This document shows positions 38,513-50,293 of a DNA stretch of 64,000 nt, piece after piece. The DNA comes from Styela clava. Taxonomy: Eukaryota > Chordata > Ascidiacea > Stolidobranchia > Styelidae. Each line of letters begins with the position of its first letter. The first letter of the stretch is position 1. The notes beneath the pieces are model-generated. The model was not told the origin of the DNA. It made no database searches and saw only the letters and a list, made by a program, of their open reading frames with translations. The position numbers were made by a program, and so were the translations under genes. Location: assembly GCF_964204865.1 (NCBI RefSeq), contig NC_135250.1, forward strand, positions 7,750,001 through 7,814,000, read 5' to 3'.

Positions 38513-39730
38513 CAATAACCAAATACACTTCGCCGGACGTCCCATTGCTTGTGGCATTTTATACTACTATATTTGTTTGCCGTTTAAAGTGATTTCCAGA
38601 ATAAGTGTTAGATAAAATTAAAATAAAAAAGCAGCTTTCCACCTCATGAAACAGGATTGTTTTCGTGTACACCGTAATTGTGTGCGGGTCGCTGACGACG
38701 ATTTCGCCACTCGTTTGCCTTGCTCATAACTGTATTAGCACGGACCGCGGCAATGAAGTCCAAACAGACTTCATAATGGCGCCAAGCAAAGTGATTAGTT
38801 CTTTTCTAAGCGCCTCATAGTGTTGTGCTGGAAGCCTGCTTAGTAAATTGGTTTGCAGCTCAGGAATCGGTGGACACTTGGTTGTGTTATCATACGGACT
38901 TCAAACTGAGGTTACATGGTTTAAAAAGATCGGTAAGTTCTGAATTACGTCAGGTTTATTTGTGTTTGTTTTATGTTAATGCACTAATGTAGTATTGCGG
39001 TACAATACTTTCATATGGAAGGGCTATTCGTACACTAATGAATTGTTGTGACCTAAGTGACAGAATTTCCGTACTTCATTGGGACTGAGAATATTCTGCC
39101 AACCGTATTTTCATGTAAAACTGACCTTCGCACTATTAATGCTTTCAAATAACAAAGTGTCCACACGATCCTCATTTGCTGCAAAGCTAGACAATGTATT
39201 TTACGCTACAAGCATTTTTATTACTCAGTAAAATCACATATTTAAGCAAATTAAATGAGACGGTCAAAGAACAACACACCACAGTTGGCAGAAATATTCA
39301 TGTACAGGAACGGCACTTCGATATCGAATAAGAAACATAGGGTGTAACAAAATGAAAATGATTACGTAGTCTAATTATCGCGTTTTTAGACTTTAGTTTG
39401 GTTCTAATTTCAATGTCCGAGTCAAATTGGTATTATTTTGAGTTAAAACACGTCCAATAAATGAATATAATCTGAGATAAGCAATTGCATTTTTGAAGAT
39501 TCTTGTAAATAGCAAATACTTAATCAATAACCTTGAACGTTGTTTCGGATGTTTTTAATAAGATAGTTGTATATATAATGAAAGCGTGGATTAATGTTAA
39601 AATATTTTTGCTAAATTTTTTGTCGATATATATAAATATATATATATATGTAGAATTATATGAACTGGGATTTTGCCGTACACGTAAGATACGGTCAAAT
39701 TCCAAATGGAATGTGGAGATTCTAAATATT
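38513..39730. other. Upstream flank of array gene copy 1 (same layout in every unit)
   Basis: It holds a conserved CG-containing stretch (about 38690-38930) ending in a plus-strand donor-like ATCG/GTAAGT, and an open stretch near 39240-39330 (plus, LSKLNETVKEQHTTV). These could be exons of a plus-strand or noncoding transcript, but I could not link them. A (TA)n tract near 39626-39650 varies in length between units. Confidence 0.35.
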
Positions 39731-42581
39731 AAATAAATTTATCTCATAAGAGACAAACAGCATATTGTTCTGATAAGACGGTGGAAAACATGTATGTAAT
39801 CGTCACTTGACATTGGCTTGCCATCTATAAATACACATTGATTCCGTTAGACATAAATTCCGCAAAAATAATACACAAGAATTTACATATCGTCCTTATT
39901 ATATATCAGCACATTTTAATTTGCTATATTTAAGAACCTAATTGTTGAAGCATTAATAAAATTGATAGCGTCTCAGCTAATTCAACACCCCTTCATCACA
40001 AACCAATCTAGCGAAAGCTTCGTTTCTAGAAGTTATATATGCGAGTTATATATGTCAAAAAATTAGTTGATGGATAATTATATTCAAATAAAAAAAACTT
40101 GGTTAATATGTAAATGATATAAACTTTCCACCGCTAGTGCGCCCTGCTCAATGAAACGACAATACGCTTGTAAACATCGTCCAAAGAATTAACTCCTCAT
40201 GCCGCAAGGTGTCTCGCGTAATTGCCCACATAAAGAATGTGAACTTCCTGGAAAGGTTGTCGTTCGACTATTGTTATATTGGCTCGTCGAATTTTGCCTA
40301 TTACAAGAAAGATACAGCTAATCTGAATCTTACAGTGAAGAAAGTATTTAGCCTGGTTTAATCAAATTGTCTAATAAACCTGTAAAATTCTACGTCTTGT
40401 TATTTGGTTTCGGTATTTGAATCAATTTTTCTTCAAATCTTACTCTACTCAAAAAAAGGCATGAAGCAATTAGATATTAATCGCGGCTGTTGGAATAGTT
40501 TACATGAAACTATTTGCCATTGAGTAACGCTTTATTAGTTTTCGCAAGCGGGAAGCATGATCTTTTTGTCATTTTCAATGTTTCCAAAATAAACTATACC
40601 CAACCTGAGTGGATTGCATGAACCAACGTAACAGACTATGGTATATATATACTTTTATTTACATTACATATATATTCACTAAAATTCTTACACACAAACA
40701 AACACAAACACAATAAATGAACAAACTACCCTACCAATTTCTGATGTCTTAATATAAAACCTACAAATTCTTTGTTGCTGACTTAAAATACGTTGTTGAA
40801 TAAAACAAAATAATTAAATATTTAAATTCAAATTGTAGCAAACAACAACAAATTGTAAACTACATCCATAATGCAATCATAGTACGATATAATACATAAA
40901 GCAATTTCACATTTGCGAAATGGTTCAATAATAACACTGCAATAAATGCAAGCAAATGAAGACTTAGTAGTATCACAATCGTTCTTAGGAGCGATGGTGT
41001 TGTGGTTAAGGCGTTGCACTGACTACGTTGGTATCGCATGGACATTCGACAGACCACGTGAACGGGGGATCGCCAGGTAATCATACACCGTTCGGTGAGA
41101 CTAACTTGGACCAATTTAAGGGATGAAAAACCCGCGTGTTGGTGTAACTCTTCGAAATTAGCCAAATTTGGAATAGAACAATTAGCACTCTTTAGGACAG
41201 TCCAAAAATAATTTGAAACCAAATCAAAGTAAAAGACTTTCAGAGAACAAAACTATTCTACTTTGAACTAAAGGGATTGGTCTAACAATTGCAGAAAAGA
41301 AGCTGTTGTCAACAACATGAACAACAATACAGCAACACTACTGTCTGCGAGTTGTTTCTGTAAATAGTCAGATTTTCAGTATAAAAAAAGAAAAATCTCA
41401 AGGCTCAATTGGCCATACAGAAACATTTCACATCCAAGTAGGAACATTATCCAAACAAAGCATTTCCGTAACTAGTCAGGCTCGTCATAAGCCTCAAGGT
41501 GAAACCACCATGTCGTTGGAAACACTGTTGATTGAATGAATGTTATATGCTGGGTTTTGATATTTGAAAACATTTATTAATGATGTTCTGTTGTTGCCTT
41601 AATTTTTGGTACAAAATAAATGAAAGATTGATGAATATCGCCTAAAAATTTATGATAATTCATTCGGGAATTTTTGCGAAAATTGCTACAACACATTGTT
41701 TTTAACATACGCACCAATGTGAATCAATTGTTAAAATAAAGTACAATAATCGAATTTAGAAGATGACTGGACTTTTTATAAATAAATTAACCATTAATAA
41801 TTCTCAGATTGACGGTATTTCTTATGACCTAACCTTTGCTTTATCGGTGAGCTTGAACAACGGACTAGCCTTGGTTCGAGATCTTTAATACGAATGCGAT
41901 ACCAACATCTTATGCAAACGCACTAATCACTGAGTCATCGCGACCAAAGTTGCGACATTATTGACAGAGCATTCGGCTGCTTTCAAATTGGTAAACTTCG
42001 TAACATAGAACTATATATATATATGTGCCAAACAGGGTTAGGACTTTAAGGGTCTTTAGCTAGATGATAGATGCGTTTGCCACTACGTTAAAACAGAATT
42101 AGAATCATACCACTGTAAAGTTGAGAGGTACATGTTGAGAGGTACATCCCCCAACAATTACTACTTATATGCATCTAGAATGAATACCCACCTAACCAGA
42201 CCAGGTGTGGAGAATGGGCAAGCATTCGATTACCAGTGGGATAAATACAAAGTATAATCATAATACTACCTATATAAAATACTATCGACACAGAGTTGTA
42301 AGTCGAGCCGAGTTTATCTGTACAGGATTGGATGCGCGATTTAGTTTGAATGGAAAATGAACATAATTTTCAAATATCAAATTCAACTAATTAACATGTA
42401 TTGGAATCCCCTATAAAGATTTGTTTACATTATTAAATAATTTTACCAATCTCATTAAATTTACAATTACAACAATTTTAATTCTGGATGGCGCTTGCAA
42501 TTGTGAATTCTGGTCAAGTATATGGGTTAAAATCAGCTTGCTTACAACTCTGTGCCCCTAAATAGTCACTCACGCTCGCAC

Positions 42582-44252
42582 TCACTCAATTATAATTAAA
42601 TTTTTCTGATAATGTTTGCGATGTAAACCCAAGCATCGCGCAAATGGGAATAACAAGCATTTCAGAAACTTGCTTGCTTTCTTCCCCTTTGCTTTCTGTT
42701 GAGGATGAACACGTCGGTGGTTACGTTTTGTGTTGATTGGCTCGTTCTCCATTTTCATGGGTTTCAGTTTTGCCTCCATTGCTTCCTCTGTTCTTGCTCT
42801 CTCAAGGCTGTAAAGAATCATATATATGTGTCAGATGGAACTCTGAAACAGGACTTTACTTGATCGTAAATTGAACCACTTGTGCGTATATATGACTAGC
42901 CACTTGGCAGAAAGAACTTACACGCTGCTCTAGTCACTTATTATGTGGTGACTCTAATAAGTGTTACCAGTACTGGCGTTTAAATTTACCCGTTAGTAAA
43001 GGCAGACGGGACATACGACTTTATTATTATACATAACTCTTGATTCTACGTCGTTAAAAAACGTCGTTAATTAGAAATAAATAAACGCAAGTTAGTAATC
43101 ACCATTCGTCAATGAGTTCGTCAACCATCACGTTGAGAATTTCCGCTACGTTGCTGCAATATTCATACGACAAAAATATTTCTTCCGGATAATTCGGTAT
43201 GGGTAGGGCGACTGCTTGTGGTTTAGGATCATGAACCGATTCTTGATCAGACAATCGAAGAATGTCGTCCTCCAGTTGCAGGCTTTCCAAAGATCCTTTT
43301 TAAACAAAATATGTTCAATATAGGGCACGAAACTTGAACTTCCCAACGGTTATTTCCATTCACAAACATTAACATTTTCGTTAAAATGTAGTTCCAGACG
43401 AGCCCTCATCACCCTGGCTACAAATATGTAGGGCCGACCGGTCGGCTTTAATCTATAAATACGAGTATAGGTCATCACATTTTTTTGTTCCTATACTACG
43501 ACTCAATATTGTTTCACATTTCACTCTGCTTACTCAAACTTACTTAAATTCGGATAGCTGCGTGTTTCCATTATCGGAACAATTGCCTGATCTTGCGTCA
43601 TCACGATAGGTTCGCTAGCCATTTTCTCCATAATTTTCTGATATTCGACATGCTTCGTTTCGAACAAACCTGGGAATTTATAACTAATTTTTTAACATCT
43701 ATATTTTAAAATTCCATTACAAATTTTAAAAAAATATACTTACTCAAGATGCAAGGTGAACTTTGAGTGCTCAGCCAGCATTCCTGCTTCGGTTTTTGAA
43801 TGATTGATGGATTGAGATAGTACTCGCTTCTCCACTTTTTGGTTGTCGTTAGTGGGGAGATCTATGTAAATTAAAATAAATTGTACCATGGACATTTTAA
43901 ATAGTAGTGATACAAATATCATGCCCAAAATGAAGCGAAAATTCAGAAAGATGATATGTATTAGTATATTCGGTGCACTAATAGCGAAGAGGTTTGTTAA
44001 CGTTTACGCTATCTTAACTTCACCCTAAATACCTCTTTTCTGCAAAAAAGTAGTCTGCTGATGTACAAGATTAATGATAGGTTCATAATCTTTTGTGAGA
44101 AAGTCTCCCATATTCTTCTGTAGAAAAAAAAATCGACACAGTTATCGCATACCGCAGGCATGTGCATACTGGCATTTAAATTTCAATTAATTGCTTACCA
44201 TCATATCCCCAGAAGCTTTCACAATATTCATTCTCGACTGCATAATTGTCAT
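42582..44252 (-). CDS. Array gene copy 2, unrecognised protein, stop-lost C terminus
   Basis: Exons 44199-44252, 43744-43861, 43544-43669, 43103-43295 and 42582-42807 join to 238 aa. The usual stop after the HRKH ending has become a tyrosine codon, so the frame adds nine residues (YQKNLIIIE) before the next stop. Exon 4 reads DILRLSD where copies 3-5 read LGLSD. All splice sites are GT/AG. An in-frame TAG lies just upstream of the ATG. Confidence 0.65.
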
Positions 44253-44332
44253 CTAGTTGTTCACGCGGTGAAAACTGTGCAATTGATATTTTCTCAAAAT
44301 ATAAATCAATTTTAATAAAATTGTTACGTTTA

Positions 44333-44340
44333 TGACGTCA
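44333..44340. promoter_or_regulatory. CRE-like TGACGTCA upstream of array gene copy 2
   Basis: The same site lies 81 bp upstream of the start. A TATA-like TTTATATTTT lies between it and the ATG. Confidence 0.5.
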
Positions 44341-47300
44341 CAATAACAAAATACACTTCGCCGGACGTGTCATTGCTTGTGGCATTTTATACTACTATAT
44401 TTGTTTGCCGTTTAAAGTGATTTCCAGAATAATTGTTAGATAAAATTAAAATAAAAAACGCAGCTTTCCATCTCATGAAACAGGATTGTTTTCGTGTACA
44501 CCGTATCTGTGTGCGGGTCGCTGACGACGATTTCGCCACTCGTTTGCCTTGCTCATAACTGTATTAGCACGGACCGCAGCAATGAAGTCCAAACAGACTT
44601 CATAATTGCGCCAAGCAAAGTGATTAGTTCTTTTCTAAGCGCCTCATAGTGTTGTGCTGGAAGCCTGCTTAGTAAATTGGTTTGCAGCTCAGGAACCGGT
44701 GGACACTTTGTTGTGTTATCATACGGACTTCAAACTGAGGTTACTTGGTTTAAAAAGATTGGTAAGTTCTGAATTACGTCAGGTTTATTTGTGTTTGTTT
44801 TATGTTAATGCACTAATGTAGTATTGCGGTACAATACTTTCATATGGAAGGGCTATTCGTACACTAATTAATTGTTGTGACCTAAGTGACAGAATTTCCG
44901 TACTTCATTGGGACTGAGAATATTCTGCCAACCGTATTTTCATGTAAAATTGACCTTCGCACTATTTATGCTTTCAAATAACAAAGCGTTCACACGATCC
45001 TCATTTGCTGCGAAGCTAGACAATGTATTTACGCTACAAGCATTTTTATTACTCAGTAAAATCACATATTTAAGCAAATTAAATGAGACGGTCAAAGAAC
45101 AGCACACCACAGTTGGCAGAAATATTCATGTACAGGAACGCACTTCGATATCGAAACACAGGGTGTAACAAAATGAAAATGATTAGGTGGTCTAATTATC
45201 GCGTTTTCAGACTTTAGTTTGGTTCTAATTTCAATGTCCGAATCAAATTGGAACTATTTTGAGTTAAAACACGTCCAACTGTTAACTTAAGTTGGTTAAA
45301 TTAACCCAATATGCTATGAGAGTACAATGATATCTCAGTTTACAAACATCCATGTGCATGGTATCCACAGCCATAAATATAATGACAAATACACATATCA
45401 CTGAACAAAATAAATTGAATTTAGTCCCAGCGCAAAATGAATATATTCTGAGATTGACTTTTTGAAGATTCTTGTAAATAACAAATATTAAATGAATAAC
45501 CTTGAACGTTGTTTCGGATGTTTTTAATAAGATAGTTGTATATATAATGAAAGCGTGGTTTATTGGTAAAATGTTTTTGCTAAATTTTTTTGTCGATATA
45601 TATATATATATGTAGAATTATATTAACTGGGATTTTGCCGTACACGTAAGAGACGGTCAAATTTCAAATGGAATGTGGAGATTCTAAATATTAAATAAAT
45701 TTATCTCATAAGAGACAAACAGCATATTGTTCTGATAAGACGGTGGAAAACATGTATGTAATCGTCACTTGACATTGGCTTGCCATCTATAAATACACAT
45801 TGATTCTGTTAGACATAAATTCCGCAAAAATAAGACACAAGAATTCACATATCGTCCTTATTATATATCAGCACATTTTAATTTGCTGTATTTTAGAACA
45901 TAATTGTTGAAGCATTAATAAAATTGATAGCGTCTCAGATAATCTAACACCCCTTTATCACAAAACAAGCTAGCGAAAGCTTCGTTTCTAGAAGTTATAT
46001 ATGCAAGATGTCAAAAAATTAGTTGATGGATAAATATATTTAAATAAAAAAACTTGGTTAATATGTGAATGATATGAACTTTCCACCGTTAGTGCGCCCT
46101 GCTGAATGGAACGACAATACGCTTGTAAACATGGTCCAAAGAATCAACTCCTCATGCCGCAAGGTGTCTCGCGTAATTGCCCACATAAAGAATGTGAACT
46201 TCCTGGAAAGGTTGTCGTTCGACTATTGTTATATTGGCTCGTCGAATTTTGCCTATTACAAGAAAGATACAGCTAATCTGAATCTTAGAGTGAAGAAAGT
46301 ATTTAGCCTGGTTTAATCAAATTGTCTAATAAACCTGCAAAATTCTACGTCTTGTTATTTGGTTTCAGTATTTGAATCAATTTTTCTTCAAATCTCACTC
46401 TACTCAAAAAAAGGCATGAAGCAATTAGATATTAATCGCGGCTGTTGGAAGAGTTTACATGAAACTATTTGCCATTGAGTAACGCTTTATTAGTTTTCGC
46501 AAACGGGAAGCAAGTTATTTTTGTCATTTTCAATGTTTCCAAAATAAACTATACCCAACCTGAGTGGATTGCATGAACCAACGTAACAGACTATGGTATA
46601 TATATACTTTTATTTACATTACATATATATTCACTAAAATTCTTGCACACAAACAAACACAAACACAATAAATGAACAAACTACCCTACCAATTTCTGAT
46701 GTGTTAATATAAAACCTACAAATTGTTTGTTGCTGACTTAAAATACGTTGTTGAATAAAACAAAATGATTAAATATTTAAATTCAAATTGTAGCAAACAA
46801 CAACAAATTGTAAACTACATTCATAATGCATACATAGTACAATATAATACATAAAGCAATTTCACATTTGCGAAATGGTTCAATAATAACACTGCAATAA
46901 ATGCAAGCAAATGAAGACCTTGTAGTATTACAATCGTTCTTAGGAGCGATGGTGTTGTGGTTATGGCGTTGCACTGACTATGTTGGTATCGTATGGACAT
47001 TCGACAGGCCACGTGAACGGGGGATCGCCAGGTAATCATACACCGTTCGGTGAGAATAACTTGCACCAATTTGAGGGATGAAAAACCCGCGTGTTGTGTA
47101 ACTCTTCGAAATTAGCCAAATTTGGAATAGAACAATTGGCACTAATTAGGACAGTCCAAAAATAATTTGAAACCAAATCAAAGTAAAAGACTTTCAGAAA
47201 ACAAAACTATTCTACTTTGAACTAAAGGGATTGGACTAACAATTGCAGAAAAGAAGCTGTTGTCAACAACATGAACAACATTACAGCAACACTACTGTCT

Positions 47301-48562
47301 GCGAGTTGTTTCTGTAAATAGTCAGATTTTCAGTATAAAAAATAAAAAAATCTCAAGGCTCAATTGGCCATACAGAAACATTTCACATCCAAGTAGGAAC
47401 ATTATCCAAACAGAGCATTTCCTTAACTAGTCAGGCTCGTCACAAGCCTCAAGGTGAAACCACCATGTCGTTGGAAACACTGTTGATTGAATGAATGTTA
47501 TATGCTGGGTTTTGATATTTGAAAACAATTATTAATGATGTTCTGTTGTTGCCTTAATTTTTGGTACAAAATAAATGAAAGATTGATGAATATCGCCTAA
47601 AAATTTATGATAATTCATTCGGGAATTTTTGCGAAAATTGCTACAACACATTGTTTTTAACATACGCACCAATGTGAATCAATTGTTAAAATAAAGTACA
47701 ATAATTGAATTTAGAAGATGACTGGACTTTTTATAAATAAATTAACCATTAATAATTCTCAGATTGACGGTATTTCTTATGACCTAACCTTTGCTTTATC
47801 GGTGAGCTTGAACAACGGACTAGCCTTGGTTCGAGATCTTTAATACGAATGCGACACCAACATCTTATGCAAACGCACTAATCACTGAGTCATCGCGACC
47901 AAAGTTGCGACATCATTGACAGAGCATTCGGCTGCTTTCAAATTGGTAAACTCCGTAACATAGAACTATATATATATATGTGACAAACAGGGTTAAGAAT
48001 TTAAGGGTCTTTAGCTAAATGATAGATGCGTTTGCCACTACGTTTAAACAGAATTAGAATCATACCACTGTAAGTTGAGAGGTACATGTTGAGAGGTACA
48101 TCCCCCAACAATTACTACTTATATGCATCTGGAATGAATACCCACCTAACCAGACCAGGTGTGGAGAATGGGCAAGCATTCGATTACCAGTGGGATAAAT
48201 ACAAAGTATAATCCTAATACTACCTATATAAAATACTATCGACACAGAGTTGTAAGTCGAGCCGAGTTTATCTGTACAGGATTGGGTGCGCGAATTAGTT
48301 TGAATGGAAAATGAACATATTTTTCAATTATCAAATTCAACTAATTAACATGTATTGGAATTCCCTATAAAGATTTGTTTACATTATTAAATAATTTTAC
48401 CAATCTCATTAAATTTACAATTACAACAATTTTAATTCTGGATGGCGCTTGGAATTGTGAATTCTGGTCAAGTATATGGGTTAAAATCAGCTTGCTTACA
48501 ACTCTGTGCCCCTAAATAGTCACTCACGCTCGCACTCACTCAATTATAATTAAATTTTTCTG

Positions 48563-50205
48563 TTAATGTTTGCGATGTAAACCCAAACATCGCGCAAATG
48601 GGAATAACAAGCATTTCAGAAACTTGCTTGCTTTCTTCCCCTTTGCTATCTGTTGAGGATGAACACGTCGGTGGTTACGTCTTGTGTTGATTGGCTCGTT
48701 CTCCATTTTCATGGGTTTCAGTTTTGCCTCCATTGTTTCCTCTGTTCTTGCTCTCTCAAGGCTGTAAAGAATCATGTATATGTGTCAGTTGGAACTCTGA
48801 AACAGGACTTCACTTGATCGTAAATTGAACCACTTGTGCGTATATATGACTAGCCACTTGGCCAAAAGAACTTACACGCTGCTCTAGTCAATTATTATGT
48901 CGTGACTCTATTAAGTGTTACCAGTACTGGCGTTTAAATTTACCCGTTAGTAAAAGCAGACGGGACATACGACTTTCTTATTATACATAACTCTTGATTC
49001 TACGTCGTTAAAAAACGTCGTTAATTAGAAATAAATAAACACAAGTTAGTAATCACCATTCGTCAATGAGTTCGTCAACCATCACGTTGAGAATTTCCGC
49101 TACGTTGCTGCAATATTGATACGATAAAAGTATTTCTTCCGGATAATTCGGTATGGGTAGGGCGACTGCTTGTGGTTTAGGATCATGAACCGATTCTTGA
49201 TCAGACAATCCAAGAATGTCGTCCTCCAGTTGCAGGCTTTCCAAAGATCCTTTTTAACCAAAATATGTTCAATATAGGGCACGAAACTTGAACTTCCCAA
49301 CGGTTATTTCCATTCACAAACATTAACATTTTCGTTAAAATGTAGTTCCAGACGAGCCCTCAGCACCCTGGCTACAAATATGTAGGGCCGACCGGTCGGC
49401 TTTAATCTATAAATACGAGTATAGGTCATCACATTTTTTTGTTCCTAAACTACGACTCAATATTGTCTCACATTTCACTCTGCTTACTCAAACTTACTTA
49501 AATTCGGATAGCTGCGTGTTTCCATTATCGGAACAATTGCCTGATCTTGCGTCATCACGATAGGTTCGCTAACCATTTTCTCCATAATTTTCTGATATTC
49601 GACATGCTTCGTTTCGAACAAACCTGGGAATTTATAACTAATTTTTTAACATCTATATTTTAAAATTCCATTACATATTTTAAAAATATATACTTACTCA
49701 AGATGCAAGGTGAACTTTGAGTGCTCAGCCAGCATTCCTGCTTCGGTTTTTGAATGATTGATGGATTGAGATAGTACTCGCTTCTCCACTTTTTGGTTGT
49801 CGTTAGTGGTGAGATCTATGTAAATTAAAAAAAATTGTACCATGGACATTTTAAATAGTAGTGATACAAATATCATGCCCAAAATGAAGCGAAAATTCAG
49901 AAAGATGATATGTATTAGTAGATTCGGTGCACTAATAGAGAAGAGGTTTGTTAACGTTTACGCTATCTTAACTTCACCCTAAATAACTCTTCTCTACAAA
50001 AAAGTAGTCAGCTGATGTACAAGATTAATGATAGGTTCATGATCTTTTGTGAGAAAGTCTCCCATATTCTTTTGTAGAAAAAAAATCAACACAGTTATCG
50101 CATACCGCAGGCATGTGCATACTGGCATTTAAATTTCAATTAATTGCTTACCATCATATCCCCAGAAGCTTTCATAATATTCATTCTCGACTGCATAATT
50201 GTCAT
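48563..50205 (-). CDS. Array gene copy 3, unrecognised five-exon protein of 229 aa
   Basis: Exons 50152-50205, 49698-49815, 49498-49623, 49057-49249 and 48563-48761 join with phases 0, 1, 1 and 2 at the four junctions. The protein begins MTIMQSRMNI and runs through ISPLTTTKKWRSEYYLNPS, FETKHVEYQKIMEKM, MTQDQAIVPIMETRSYPNL and SLESLQLEDD. Near residue 150 comes a probable amphipathic helix, NVAEILNVMVDELIDECLER. The C terminus is strongly basic (KGKKASKFLKCLLFPFARCL, then HRKH). There is no signal peptide or clear membrane segment, so a cytosolic or nuclear protein is likely. I do not recognise the family. Private changes include SYQYCSN in exon 4 and TEETMEAK in exon 5. Its upstream CRE is mutated. 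Confidence 0.65.
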
Positions 50206-50285
50206 CTAGTTGTTCACGCGGTGAAAACTGTGCAATTGATATTTTCTCAAAATATAAATCAATTTTAATAAAATTGTTACGTTTA

Positions 50286-50293
50286 TGGCGTCA
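50286..50293. promoter_or_regulatory. Mutated CRE (TGGCGTCA) upstream of array gene copy 3
   Basis: One base differs from the other four copies, so this copy could be expressed differently if the site is functional. Confidence 0.45.

Larger units (their letters stand above)
34074..39730. repeat. Tandem array unit 1 (edge copy)
   Basis: The first copy begins where similarity to the later junctions starts (AAATAAATTTATCTCAT). It lacks three segments that units 2-5 share: about 95 bp corresponding to 40473-40568, about 80 bp corresponding to 44150-44229, and about 155 bp corresponding to 45280-45433. It is the most diverged unit, as expected for an edge copy that escapes homogenisation. Confidence 0.9.
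39731..45692. repeat. Tandem array unit 2
   Basis: The unit is aligned by its gene, the CRE, the palindrome and the SINE pair. It keeps the roughly 115-bp junction segment (39733-39848) that units 4-6 lack. The anchor exon at 43103 is 5753 bp after that of unit 1. Confidence 0.93.
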
